This document shows positions 1-11,444 of a DNA stretch of 64,000 nucleotides, one piece after another; position 1 is the stretch's first letter, and each line of letters begins with the position of its first letter. The translations under genes and the position numbers were made by a program. The DNA is taken from contig OX291542.1 of NCBI GenBank assembly GCA_946406115.1, positions 3,868,959 to 3,932,958 on the forward strand, read 5' to 3'. Source of the stretch: Apoda limacodes (lineage: Eukaryota; Arthropoda; Insecta; Lepidoptera; Limacodidae). The notes beneath the pieces were generated by a model, which saw nothing but the letters and a program-made list of their open reading frames with translations, was not told the origin of the DNA and did no database searches.

Positions 1-104
1 TGCTACTTAAGTCGTCGTCGTGTACACCGTAGCTGCTACTTAAGTCGTCGTCGTGTACACCGTAGCTGCTACTTAAGTCGTCGTCGTGTACACCGTAGCT
101 GCTA
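1..104. repeat. 33-bp tandem repeat, 3.2 copies, cut by window edge
   Basis: Three identical 33-bp units and the first 5 bases of a fourth run from the first base of the window. The unit contains GTCGTCGTCGTGTACACC. The array probably continues to the left. It lies just past the 3' end of gene D. Confidence 0.95.
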
Positions 105-196
105 AAATACATTTTTTTTTAAACTTCATCGTATGACGTAGTAATTTACAATAAGTACAAGAAAAAAAAAACTGACTCGTATTAAAACTGTTATAT

Positions 197-202
197 TTTA
201 TT
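197..202 (-). terminator. Poly(A) signal of gene D
   Basis: AATAAA on the minus strand starts 4 bases after the gene D stop codon. That is unusually close, so cleavage would give a very short 3' UTR. It is the only canonical signal I see before the tandem repeat at the window edge. Confidence 0.5.
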
Positions 203-206
203 ACTT

Positions 207-3200
207 TCAGGACTTTTTATTATTTGCCAAATCAACGACAGCTTTGACCACATCTGAAAAAAACATAAATAAATATATTAAGGTTAAAACTTTTTTTTTA
301 TACATAATGAACGTTTCCATCACTAAGTTTTACTTTATATTTTAATTAAAAAAAAAAATCAGAATTAAGCGGCGTTTTTGGATACATGAGATTTGGCAAT
401 AAATAAATCTACAATTTTTTTAATAATTTTCAATATCTTGCTGTATTTATATAACAATTTATGTATTAATTTTTTTATTTTAGATCGTGTACTAAGCCTG
501 CGCCGTCTGTCTGTCTGTCTGTTCAACGGTATAACTTTGCTGCCGAACTTTTCGTAGATTAAAATTTATAAAAAAAAAAATCATCTATACCGTTTAAATT
601 GCAAAATGATTGACTATTTTAGTAGGCGTTTTATTAATTTTGTATCATAAGATTTAGTTTTAAATGGTGCTACAGAGCTCTTAGTTCGCGATTCCGACTC
701 GAGCTTGCCTGTTTAAATCTAGATAAATCTTCGTTCACATTTTTTAATAGCTCTCTATGTTCGAATAGACAACTTTATAATGCTCTTTTTAACACTTTCT
801 GAATTATGCTATAGCTAATACTTCTGGGATTTAAGTCTCCAACCAATCCGAACAAGGCACACACTATGCTTAAATAAACTGTAGCCCAAATTGCCTTTGC
901 CCGGTGCTCTATAATACTATATTATACTATAATATAATCTTACTAATATTACAAATGCATTAGTTTGTGAGTTAGTATGTTTACAAATTAAACAACAACA
1001 ATTAAACCGATTTTGGTGAAATTTTAAATAAATTAACTTTAAAATAAACCTTAAAAAAAGGTTTAGGCTTTTATATTTTTCCGGAAAATTCACAAGGCCC
1101 CTCAGGAATATTTATAACCTGATTCATATAGCTAAAGCTATTTTCCTCACTATAATAAAGGTATTGGCGTAATATATAAATATATGCTCTATATATTTAA
1201 ATATTTTCACTTACCTCCATATGCGTAACCAAATACAGCCATCTGAAAGTTAAATGGAAAGGTAAGAAATTTCCTTTTTATTAGTTATCTGAAATCAAAG
1301 TCAAAGTCAAAGTCAAAATGGTTTATTCAAATAAGGATTTTACAATCACTTTTGAATCGTCAAAGTTATAAAATATTATTTTTTGAACCCTCCCACCTTC
1401 CCGCCGGTTCACAATGTTGTTGATTTCTACCGAGAAGAATCCGGCAAGAAACTCGATAGTTACTCTTTTAAAAACACTATCAATAATACAAATAAACTAA
1501 AATACAATTAATGTTTTAATCCTTATACAAATGTTGGTAACAAGATTACAAGGATAGGCAAGAAATTAGAAAATCGGCCAAGTGCGAGTTGGACTCGCGC
1601 ACGAAGGGTTTCGTACCATTATCTATATAAACGGCAAAAAAACTCACGTTCGTTGTATGGGAGCCCCCCTTAAATATTTGTTTTATTTCAATAAAAGTGA
1701 CTATACAGGAAGACTTTGAATTGAGGCTTCAAATTTCTTGAAGTTATTCTTTGTGTATACAAGATTATTCAGAGAACATCATATAATAAAATCAATAAAC
1801 TTTGTGATATTACTAAAAAAATATAAAACAATCAAAAGTATCAAATAAATAATTCTAAGTATCATCGTTACTTGTATGAATGAATAGGCAAATCGAAAGA
1901 AGCAAGCAGCCGGTGCGGGCCACTGACCTCACCCCGTGCTAAACAAGTGTTAAACGTAGTAGGCAGGTACTTTAATACCTACCTCAGTACCTACCTGCCT
2001 AGAAAATTTTTCATAACCAACTTTTCCTTCATACTTTACGGCTTAGGACGGTCAAAAATACGATAAGTAAAGTAAAATCCACTAATAAAGATTTAGGTAA
2101 TTAAAGTTTACTTATCATAAATATTTATGTACCTACCTATCGTATTTCTGGCGTCTTTAAAAAGTTTAAATCACAATATTTAAAAAATTGAATTCGGATT
2201 TAAAATAAGAAAAATAAACCAGTAAACTCACATTTGCATGTCCGTAAAAATTATGTGTATTTTAACAATTGCTTAAAATTACCACTTCCATTTTCCAAAC
2301 ACAACAAAGCACGACGTCGCAAATTTTTTTATAATTTTACGTAGCACAGCTGTTCGTGATTTAACCACTGCAAAAGCACTTACGATTTTGTCGTTTAATT
2401 TTTCAATTGGATTCACGTTTGTAAACAACCACAAATAAAAGTCTAGCGGGGTGAGATCTGGCGACCTTGCCGGCCATGATACGTGTCCACCTCGACCGAT
2501 CCACCGTTTGCCGAACTACCTGTGTTCGCACACACTTCACTGTAATAGTGAGCAAGGGCTCCGTCGTGTTGAGGGTGTATGTCGGCTAGATAGGACACTG
2601 GTACATCTTCCGACAATTCTGACACTATCGAGGATACCTTTCCCAGTTAACGTACGTACAACGTATGACGTAAGGCGGCGCGACACCGTGACCTGACTTT
2701 TGAGAACGTTTTCGGACGGCTGTTTAATTGTTTGTTTTGGTTTTTGCAAATGCGCGGGCGCGCTGGTGTGCGAGGGGAGGGTACAGGGTGGCCGGCCGGT
2801 AGAGACAATGCGGTGTGACAAAGTCGCAAAATTTTTAGGTACCTAAATTATTTAGATAAGCGAATGACCTAAAATACGCGTTGCCAATCTTCTTGCAAAA
2901 GTTCTATCTATGAGCATAAAATAGCTTGATACTTTAAATGTTTTATTTATTTTTTACAATTGTATTCATATTTAATTTTTATAAATTATTGATATTTTGA
3001 GTTTGCCTAAACACAATGAGTTGGTTTTTATCGTTTTAGTCGATAACGTCAGTTTTTTTTTTCATAATTTAAATTTGTGAATTAACCATTAAAAATTAAA
3101 GTACTTCTGATACAAAATCATATACAAAAATTTGAAGCCTCAATTCAAATTCATCCTGTATAGCTCAATATTCTGTCAATATTTTAAGCGTCTGCCGGTT

Positions 3201-6200
3201 GCCGTTAGCAATATCGAGCGTATACGTAAATCACGTTTGTTGTATGGGAGTCCGTTTAAATATTTATTTTATTCTGTGAAAATTTTAACTGTCTAACAAT
3301 CACGGTTCTTGAGATACAGCCTGGTAACAGACGGACAGCAAAGTCTTAGTAATAGCTAATCCCGCTAATTACCCTTTGGGTATGGAACCCTAATAAAACG
3401 GTGTGTCTGAACCAGTGGCGGCTCGTGACAATTTTATTGGGTGTTCATCAAAAAAGAACAAAAGAGATATTGCTCAAATGCTAACATATTTAGAGTTACA
3501 AAGGTTAGCATTTGAGCAATTTCTCTTTTGTTTTTTTTTTTGGTGAACACCCAATTAAATTGTCACGAGCCACCCCTGGTCTGAACTAGAACAATCATCG
3601 TTTCTGGCATTGACATAACAAGTGAATATATGGCTAAGTGAATGTTTGTGTTTTGGTGAAACATAGTGAGCACTAGCATTCAATTTTGATTAAATTTGAT
3701 CAACTAAACTATTAGTAAAAATTATCTTTGTAAAACTATTAGGCATTAATACGATAAAAGTTAATAGTTACACACAATGTATTTCATCACATTTACGAGA
3801 ATTTATAAATAAAAAGTTATGGCTGAAGTTTTAAAACTTGTAATTCTCCTTGTAAAGCCTCGGCTTGGGTTGTCGCTCTCGGGGGCGTCCCTTCCACCGG
3901 CGTGAGCCTCGAACCCTAAGGTGAGTCACCGCCAGGAGGGGAGTGTTAGTGGGGAGGCCTTATTAGGGGGGGAGGTCGTAAAGACTAATCTCGCTATCCG
4001 GACAGCGAGATCGTCATCTGGGGCCGTTAGTACGTGCCGAGGCCGCCTAACTAAGTTTTACGAACACGCCGAGGTCTGTCGGGGGGATGAAAACGTAGTT
4101 CATATTAGAACGTACTGTGCGTCATTACTGACCATGGGTTCTATTAACGCTTGCTTCGCCTTGATAAAAGTAAAATTTACAATGAAAGCTCCCGTGAGAG
4201 TAATTAAGGTCTTAGCACCCGCTTTACCTGCACGTAATGACACTGTTTACGAGTAGATAAGTGTGATGAAAAAGGTATTTATTAAATTTGTTCTTATTAA
4301 AAATGCAGAAGTTAATTAGAATAACAATTGAAAAGCTTGTTTATTTGAACATGTATGGTTTACACAAATACAATTGATCTGAAAAACTACACTGGCTGAA
4401 GCCATAAACATACTGGGTGCATCAACAAGGCAGCGATTGGAGGGATAGTACCCTAAATATTGACCCCAAATTTCACTGAAAGGAACCGTTCCTTTATCTT
4501 CCAAAATGAATATATTTATTTATTTTATTTATTTATTTAAACACTTTATTGCAATAAAATACAATAGGTGGACTTAATGCCTTAGGTTAATGCAGAAAGC
4601 TTAAGGTAGTTGTTTAAGTAGGAACGGTTATTATCTACTAACATAAACGTAACATACAGTATAGGATTTGAATACATAAATTAAATAAATACACAGATAC
4701 ATATATACGTAAATATATATCTAAATATACATACATACACATACATAAATGCGTATTTAAATATGTACATAGATAATTATAGATACTGCATATGATTCAT
4801 TGAAAAGAATTTATAAAGGTGAGCCTAAATAGTATTTGTATAGCGAATGCTTAAACTTATATCGGGAAGGCGTCTCTTTTTCTCTCTTTTAGGAAGCGCG
4901 TTCCAGAGTAGTGCTGCCTGAATAGTAAAAGAATTGGAAATAAAACCAGTACGATGTGAAGGTAAACGTAGCAGCATGTTAGAGGAAGAACGAAGGTCTC
5001 TGTCGTGTGAACAGTGAAGATATTGAAACATTTTCTTTAAATAGAGAGGAGATTGAGAATTATTTAAAATGGTGTAAAGAAAACATAGAATTCTAGCATA
5101 TCTGCGTTCCCGGATAGATAACCAGCCAAGCTGAGTACGGTATTGGGAAATGTGGTCAAATTTTCTTAAGTTGAAAATAAATCTTATACAAGAATTGAGG
5201 AGACGATCAAGTTTATTGAGATGATTTTGGGTGAAATCCAAATAACAAACATCAGCATAATCAATTATGGGAATGATTAGAGTTTGTACTAGCAAGATTT
5301 TGGTTTTTATTGGTAGAAAATGTTTGAATCGATAAAGCGATCGCAAAGCGTTGAACACTTTGCGACTAACTTCTGCGATTTGATCATGCCAACTAAAAGT
5401 ATTGTCTATATATAGACCCAGATCTTTTACGCTAGAGGTATAGGGTACTATAGTGTTTTCATAGTACTTAAGTCAATCCTACTTAGTAACCTTGAGCTAC
5501 CTACGATAATAGCTTGGCATTTGGACGGATTCACAGTCACCCCAAATCTGCGTGACCAATCGGAAATGTAACCAAGTTTGAAATTAACTTTATCAATGGC
5601 TTCTGTAATGTTTCCGATATAAGTGCTCGTGTAAAGTTGCAAGTCATCGCCATAAAGGTGGTAAGTACAAGAAAAAGTACAGCTGAGAAGGTTAGTTATA
5701 AAATTGATAAAAATAGAAAACAAAAGCGGGGAAAGGATAGCTCCTTGAGGAACTCCGGCAGAAAGATTGCGCCATTCAGATGAATTTTGATTTATGCGAA
5801 CAGACTGTTGGCGGCCATGAACCAGTTTAAAGCATTAGGACAAATATTAAGGTTAGTTAGAATAGATAGAAGTATATCTAATCAACGGTGTTGAACGCGT
5901 TTGTGAAGTCAACTAGTACTAATACAGTAACCTTAGTGTCTTCTATTGCCAGTCTAATATCTTCTGTGACCTTAAGAGGAGCTGAGCTAGTGCTACGGCC
6001 AGGGCGAAAACCAGATTGAAATTGATTCAGAATGTAGTTGTTGTAGATAAATCTGGACAACTGTCGATTCACGCACGCCTCCAACACTTTTGATAAAAAT
6101 GGCAAGATAGAAATTGGCCGAAAGTGGCAAGGAGAGGTAGGTTTGGAAATTTTAGGCAGGGAAATTGCATAAGCTTTTTGCCAAATGGAAGAAAATTTAC

Positions 6201-7990
6201 CAGTAAATAGTGAAAAATTTATAATGTGGGTAATAATAGGCGCAAGAGACTCCAGTATTGTAACAATCATATAACGAGTTATTTCATTCCATCGTACAGC
6301 TTTAGATTTGATGGAATGTATTATTTTGACTACATCTTCTTGATTAACAGGATTGAATTTAAATTTTTTTTGTGTCAGTATTCATGTTTGGAACCGACGT
6401 AAAATGATTATTTAGCTCATCAAGCGAAAAAGGAGTTAATTTTCTAAGCTAACATTTGGTTTTCCAGCTCCAATAGAACGTAGAAACTTCCATAAAGAAT
6501 TGGGCGTGGAATCAGATATATAACTATGTATGTATAGACCTTTAACTGTACGTATCATTACTCCATATTATTTCAGTGCGATCTTTTTTGAACTTACGAA
6601 AGGCACGATCTCTTTGGGACATAGCTATGCGAATGTCGTTAGTCATTCAAAGTGCTGAAGGGTGTTTCAGTTTAACTTTGTGCAATGGAGCATGTTTGTC
6701 ATAAAGTGCGATTACAGAATTATTTAATATCGCAACTTTCTCGTCAATATCATCAGCAACTAACACCGGAGTCCAGTCTATTTCGGCCGCGTCTATCACT
6801 AATTTTTCTACGTCCATTCGGGAAAAAGCACGAAGATATAAGACCTTTGGACAAGGCTTTGGAGGCTTAATATTGTAGGATAAGTATAGTAGGTTATGCC
6901 GAGAAAATCCAGGAGCTAAAAATTGTCCATATGAAGTAACGTGATCCTCAGAAGAGATAAGGATTAAGTCAATCCATGTGTCATCAGTGTCAATTTTATG
7001 ATGAGTAGGTGTTAGCGGAAGATTTGCAAAATTGACAGAGTCTATTATTAATAAAAGATGGCTAGAACGCAGCGATTTACTCTTGCACATATCAGTGTTA
7101 AAATCACCCATAATTATGTGATGGCTGTATTCAGAAGTAATGAATTCTAAGACCTTCTCGAAATCAGAGAAATAGTCAATTAAAGGCGGACAGTAAACTA
7201 TTCCAAGGAGGGCTTTAATGCCTTTGACAGTGATTTCAAGAATTATATACTTAGCCGAAGCCGAGTATGCTGAATTCGAAGATGTAATCTGTCGAAAAGA
7301 TATCTCACTACGTAAATAAATTGCTACACCTCCTCCACCTTTACCTATGCGGTCATTGCGAATTGCTACGAATCCAGGAAGAGAGAACATAGCGTTAGGT
7401 AGACACGGCTTACCACGTTTCCGATACCAACACGGCATGTACAGTAGTAGTGGAAAAAACTTCTAAGAATTCAGAGTAATGTTTAGGCAGGCATTTAATG
7501 AAACAAATAAATCATCAGTCAGCAACATGTTAATAAATAAAATGAATGGTAATATATATATATATGTAATTTATATTATACTTATTAATTTATTTTATAT
7601 TTAAAAAATATTAATTTGTCGAATGTTTTTCTGCATTATCTTTTAGATAAATTATCTGTTTGAGTCAGAAATAATTACTAAAAACTCAAGTAAATTACTA
7701 TCATACAACTATTTTCAGTATATTAGGATATTTTTTTCGATTGTTTCTCGATTAACAGTCATAGGAATAGTCCTTGATACTATATTTTTGCTAATTTACT
7801 TGAAACCCTACAATATGCTTTTTTATTTTGACACACTCGACAAGTGTCATTCAAATAAGAGCTGGTTACAGAAATCGTCATTTTAATTAAGTGGTGGTGG
7901 TGGATATACTTTTAAAGTTTAAAAAAAGTTGTTAAGTTGTGTTCCACTTACCAGCAAAAAGAAGCAAAACAGGAATAAAGAGGAGTTCAT
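207..7990 (-). CDS. Gene D: 37-aa secreted peptide precursor (3 exons)
   Basis: Exons are 7990-7952, 1242-1215 and 253-207. Exon 1 encodes MNSSLFLFCFFLL and ends in phase 0 before GTAAGT. Exon 2 encodes MAVFGYAYG and ends in phase 1 before GTAAGT. Exon 3, after TTTTTTTCAG, encodes DVVKAVVDLANNKKS and a stop. The first 22 residues form a signal peptide with an AYG cleavage-like end, leaving a mature peptide of about 15 residues with an amphipathic pattern. The gene is a clear paralog of gene E, with the same exon sizes, phases and near-identical residues. The gene is in three pieces because intron 1 is 6.7 kb and holds a mariner-like element, a hAT MITE and a LINE. Phase agreement across all three exons and the match to E make chance assembly very unlikely. 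Function is not known; secretion is inferred from the signal peptide. Confidence 0.85.
1296..1470. repeat. LINE-type 3' tail fragment with TCAAAG repeats
   Basis: A short run of AAAGTC repeats is followed by a block with CCGAGAAGAATCCGGCAAG. The same kind of block (antisense, cttgccgg...cttctc) recurs near 50010 and 40360. It looks like a truncated non-LTR retrotransposon 3' end. It lies in intron 1 of gene D. Confidence 0.55.
1704..3160. mobile_element. Degenerate mariner-like DNA transposon with 33-bp TIRs
   Basis: The element begins TACAGGAAGAC and ends with the inverted equivalent CCTGTA. The TIRs (1704-1736 and 3128-3160) match at 31 of 33 positions. A TA dinucleotide flanks each end (1702-1703 and 3161-3162), as expected of the Tc1/mariner superfamily. 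Inside, on the minus strand around 2660-2443, is a broken DDE-transposase segment with HDGALAHYY, followed out of frame by residues resembling RW(I)GRGG and ARSPDL-type blocks. It has frameshifts and no intact frame. It inserted into an older repeat within gene D intron 1. Confidence 0.8.
2443..2660 (-). pseudogene. Transposase remnant (DDE, mariner-like)
   Basis: The translation includes LSEDVPVSYLADIHPQHDG, then ALAHYY, matching the second catalytic Asp region of mariner-type transposases. After a frame change the GRW-type and PARSPDL-like positions can be followed. Only about a quarter of a transposase is recognisable, so it is inactive. Confidence 0.55.
3413..3578. mobile_element. hAT-type MITE (foldback, 166 bp) with 8-bp TSD
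   Basis: The element is almost one long hairpin. The left arm starts CAGTGGCGGCTCGTGACAAT and the right arm ends with GAGCCACCCCTG. It starts with CAG and ends with CTG. Both sides carry the exact 8-bp target duplication GTCTGAAC (3405-3412 and 3579-3586), which is the hAT signature. It has no coding capacity. Confidence 0.9.
3840..4260. other. GC-rich island of unknown origin
   Basis: This stretch is much richer in G and C than its surroundings and has a small hairpin near 3990-4010 (CTCGCTATCCGGACAGCGAG). An open frame of 111 codons crosses it, but it has no recognisable domain. The end (near 4205-4275) resembles 46606-46660, including GTAATGACA..GTTTA.GAGTA, so it is more likely a transposon 3' region than a gene. 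Confidence 0.4.
4507..7445 (-). mobile_element. Non-LTR retrotransposon (Jockey/CR1-like), degraded
   Basis: The element reads on the minus strand. Residues with GKGGGGVAIYL, then IIMGDFNTD (7438-6647), are an apurinic endonuclease domain. Reverse transcriptase blocks follow at 6270-5878 (FRPISILPFLSKVLE, FQSGFRPGRST, LVDFTNAFNTVD) and 5723-5448 (HLYGDDLQLY, the catalytic Asp pair in a YGDD variant of the usual YADD). The C-terminal conserved region lies at 5358-4825 (PIIDYADVCYLD). The minus-strand 3' end is an A-rich TAAA-repeat tail near 4507-4550. Several frameshifts and stops separate the blocks, so it cannot be active. Jockey versus CR1 clade is not settled from reading alone. It sits in intron 1 of gene D, in the same orientation as the gene. 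Confidence 0.85.
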
Positions 7991-8032
7991 TTTGTTGCAA
8001 ATGTATTTTCAAACAACTTAGGCGACGCTCGC

Positions 8033-8040
8033 TTTAAATA
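8033..8040 (-). promoter_or_regulatory. TATA-like box of gene D
   Basis: TATTTAAA lies about 43 bases upstream of the gene D start codon. A sequence AGTTGTTTGAA follows downstream, loosely like the start-site element of genes A-C. The spacing to the ATG is similar to that in the other family members. Confidence 0.45.
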
Positions 8041-8449
8041 TGATAACAAATATTTTGCGGTGAAAATTTATACTAAAAATTCAGTGACGTAAATTAGTAA
8101 GTATTATAAGTAAATAAAATAACATTATAGTACTAAGCCAATTTGTTAGGTTTAAACCTAACAAAATAAATTGAACTGACGTCGATACAGGTACTCTTTG
8201 AATGATATTTTTGTTCTCTTTCAAAAATATATTTCCATATGTGCCTATGAACAAATCAATGTTAAATTGGCGCTCATAATCTTTAGACTGTAATGCTTTT
8301 CTGTATAAGTAAATAAATGTGTTTTCACAATAAAGGTACAGTTCGAGTTTGAATTATAAATGACAATCCACATTCATTTGTGTGGAAAATATAAATTTAG
8401 AATAGTGTTCCAGTTGTTAAACGACTGGTGATGGATTTTCTAAAGTTTC

Positions 8450-8760
8450 AATACAACGATACGACAAGTAACGCTATTAATAGTTATTTATTATGCAAGG
8501 CTGGAAAATTGCTTTTTGGCGTAAGTGCCTTTATTGAATACCGAGCAAGCGAAGGATTCAAATATTTAACCCACGAGCGCTGCGAGTGGTTCAAAAATTG
8601 AATCCTGAGCAAAGCGAGGGATGCTAAGGCACGGAAACACAATTTTTCATCTCACTACAGCGAGAAAAATATATACAAGATACAAGAAAAACAACAATTA
8701 GTGTTTAATTACTTATGGATGGAACAAGTACCTTTACCTATTTTAAATAGTTTCATTAAG
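8450..8760. repeat. Dispersed repeat family, copy 1 (left part)
   Basis: It contains GCAAGGCTGG..TTGCTTTTTGGCG, then GAGCAAAGCGAGGGAT and CATCTCACTACAGCGAG. The same blocks occur inverted at 33960-34150 and partly at 20325-20490. In copy 1 the element continues through the 52-bp array to about 10520. Confidence 0.6.
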
Positions 8761-8821
8761 TATTGATAACATGATAACAACATACTTAAGTCTCTAAAAT
8801 AGGTTAAGCGCCTTTTGTTTA

Positions 8822-9178
8822 CCTGTATGTAGTCAACAAGTCGCACGCTCAGAGGTACTTACCTATTTGTATGTCTGCATGTAGTCAACAAGTCGCACGC
8901 TCAGAGGTACTTACCTATTTGTATGTCTGCATGTAGTCAACAAGTCGCACGCTCAGAGGTACTTACCTATTTGTATGTCTGCATGTAGTCAACAAGTCGC
9001 ACGCTCAGAGGTACTTACCTATTTGTATGTCTGCATGTAGTCAACAAGTCGCACGCTCAGAGGTACTTACCTATTTGTATGTCTGCATGTAGTCAACAAG
9101 TCGCACGCTCAGAGGTACTTACCTATTTGTATGTCTGTATGTAGTTTACAAGTCGCACGCTCTGAGAGAGGTACTTAC
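8822..9178. repeat. 52-bp minisatellite, about 6.8 copies
   Basis: The unit runs GTACTTACCTATTTGTATGT, then CTGCATGTAGTCAACAAGTC and GCACGCTCAGAG. Internal copies are nearly identical and the last one has diverged. A single-copy version is visible (inverted) near 33860-33910 within the same repeat family, so the array expanded here. Confidence 0.95.
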
Positions 9179-9180
9179 CC

Positions 9181-10217
9181 AAGGGCGTAGCCGGCTTTTA
9201 AGCTAAGGGGGGGCAGATCTGGTACAAAATGTTGTTTTCATAATGCAAATATGGTAAAAAGTGCCTAAACTTTTCGTCATTATGACAGTGCTAGAGCGTG
9301 CGGCTGCCATTTCAAAGGTGCCAGATTTGATTTCCGGTAAGAGGCAACCATAATGTTACAATAAAAATTTGCAATTCACACGTAAATCCCTGCAGGGATT
9401 AGTGTGCCGATGGTATTTCTTTCTTTTAAACTTCAACCAAAGGCGTAGAGTTCTTCTACTTTGCATTATAATCCTATTTTTCAAAAAGGGAGACAACATC
9501 CAGCTGATAAATTATCTCTCGATTTCGCTGAGCCACGTCTATAAGCAATTTTTGAGAGTTATTTATTACTAATAGATTGGTAATGTTCGAGCCTTTCTTA
9601 AATGAATTTCAACCACCTGGACAGGCCGGGTTTATGGCACCGTAGCCGATATCCAGACGGTGAGGCAGATAATACAGAAGACCAGGGAAGTGTAATAAGC
9701 CGAAGACTAATTAATTTTCTCATAGTCTACAAAGCCTTTGTAGACTATGAGAAAATTGATTGGCAATACGTCTAGGTGTTTGAGATTTCTGAATAGTAAT
9801 TACATAACGATGCTAATAGTATATTATGATGTTACAAAAAAGGCAAGCAAGACCTATCCAAACACAAAAAGGAGTGAAACAGGGGGATGTCATGTCACAT
9901 AAACTGTTTACAATCGCACTCAAAGATGTCTTTTTGGCTAGTCCATAAATTTAAAATAAGCGGACTAAAGTCAAAGTCAATTTTTCTCAATTCAAATTAG
10001 GTTTTTACAAACACTTTTGAATAGTTACTAAGAGCTATGCTCGGAGTTTCTCTTTTAGAGATTGGATCCTTAATCAGGCAATCTGACAGATACTAGGGTA
10101 ACCGACGTCTAAGAAAACTTAGTATGGAACGTCCGAGATGACGCGACGATATACGCAAAATTGCTAGAAGCGATCAGGTGCAAGCTGCCCCCCCTTCCCG
10201 TACCTGGCTACGCCCTT
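9181..10217. mobile_element. TIR-bounded insertion carrying an RTE reverse transcriptase fragment
   Basis: The ends are AAGGGCGTAGCC and its exact inverse GGCTACGCCCTT. The flanks CTTACCC and CTTACCT suggest a short target duplication inside the 52-bp array. The interior holds a broken RTE-type reverse transcriptase on the plus strand: around 9610 a QAGF-like motif, around 9740 VDYEK (first Asp block), around 9870 IQTQKGVKQGDVMS (IRRGVRQGD-type block), and near 10120 a residue run like RDDIRKIA typical of the RTE C-terminus. Many stops are present. Confidence 0.7.
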
Positions 10218-10430
10218 CTTACCTATTTATATGTCTGCATGTATTCAACAAGTCGCACGCTCAGAGGTACTTACCTATTTGTATACTGCATGTAGTCAAC
10301 AAGTCGCACGCTCAGAGGTACTAACCTATTTGTATACTGCATGTAGTCAACAAGTCGCACGCTCAGAGGTACTTACCTACTGCATGTAGTCAACAAGTCG
10401 CACGCTCCGAGGTACTTACCTATTTTTGCG
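10218..10430. repeat. 52-bp minisatellite, right part with shortened units
   Basis: The same unit as 8822-9178 resumes after the insertion, with about four copies of unequal length (missing GTCTG or the TATTTGTAT part). The two halves show that the insertion at 9181 split one array. Confidence 0.9.
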
Positions 10431-10535
10431 GGAAACTGACGAGCAGATATTTTACGTCACTGGTGGAGTTACTCATGTTTATTAATTATTAACTTTAAGT
10501 TTATTTAATAAAATAATATGTTTATAGTAAAAAAC

Positions 10536-10910
10536 CGGCCAAGTGCGAGTGGTACTCGCGCACCGAGGGTTCCGTACCTACCACCATTTACGTAATTTAC
10601 AAACACAAACAAAAAAAGTGTGCAGCTAAGCGGTCACCCATTCAAGTACTGACCAAGCCTGGCGTTGCTTCACTTTGAATATCGTTTCTAACAACCAAAT
10701 GTGTTACTGTTTTCACGATAAAACAACTATGTTATTAAGATTTTATAAACAGTGCCACATTTTTTGTTGGAAAAGATATTCAAAGCTAAGCAACGTCGGG
10801 CTTGGTTAGTTGTTGGTTGGGTGACCGCTTAGCGGCACACTTTTTGTTTTTGTTTGTGTTCGTAAATTATGTAAATAGTGGTGCGGAATCCACGGTGCGC
10901 TAGGTCGACT
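10536..10910. repeat. Large palindrome with two inverted 5S rRNA-like segments (SINE3-like)
   Basis: Plus strand 10781-10832 reads AAAGCTAAGCAACGTCGGGC, then TTGGTTAG and GGGTGACCGC. This closely matches the 3' half of 5S rRNA, including the internal promoter boxes A, IE and C. Minus strand 10682-10630 carries a second copy (GAAGCAACGCCAGGCTTGG, GTACTTGAATGGGTGACCGC). Outside these are inverted arms with CAAACACAAACAAAAA and GGCCAAGTGCGAGT / GCGCTAGGT-type ends. Neither copy has the 5' half of 5S RNA, so they are not functional rRNA genes. Confidence 0.7.
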
Positions 10911-11444
10911 AGCACTTGAACGATGTTAATATCACGCATGTAAATTTTTTATAGCAAAGGTGCAAGCAAAAGTATAACCCCGAACCAGGACTTGAACCTG
11001 CAACTCTTTAAATTCCGTGTAAGTGCTCTAACAATTGATCTATCGAGGCACAAGTTTGGCTGATGTAAATCCCAACTACATAATTATTTGCTCTGTAAAT
11101 ACGTTCGTTACTCACGTCCCATACAACTCTTAATTCATACATGGAATGTCATAGCACCTGACACACTACTACGTCTGCAACGTTTAATAAAGGATTTAAT
11201 ATGATTATATAAAAAGCACGGCTCGTTGGACTGGTGACTCCTCAACCTTTGGCCTGTTTTATAATAGACCTATTATGAACAATACTGAGTTTATGAAGGC
11301 CGTTTTTAAAGATTGAGTTAAAACACACCACATGATTCAATTTATTGAACTTTGTTTCGCTTCATTTTTTAATAAATGATTATTTTGTAACAAGTTTACT
11401 GGAATACAATTAATTCAACTTGTATTTAAAAATGAGCACTTGTC

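Larger units (their letters stand above)
1573..3400. repeat. GGCCAAGTGCGAGT-type element split by insertion
   Basis: The left part (1573-1703) starts with CGGCCAAGTGCGAGTTGGAC. The right part (3161-3395) ends with GGGTATGGAACCC. These are the usual two ends of this dispersed family, seen complete at 25215-25785. The mariner-like element at 1704-3160 sits between them. Confidence 0.65.

Noticed and set aside
3921..4256. 111-codon plus-strand frame in a GC-rich island
   Set aside because: Longer frames are expected in GC-rich DNA. No domain is seen, and part of it is repeated elsewhere.
8822..9178. CRISPR-like array
   Set aside because: Units are contiguous with no unique spacers. It is a minisatellite in a eukaryotic genome.
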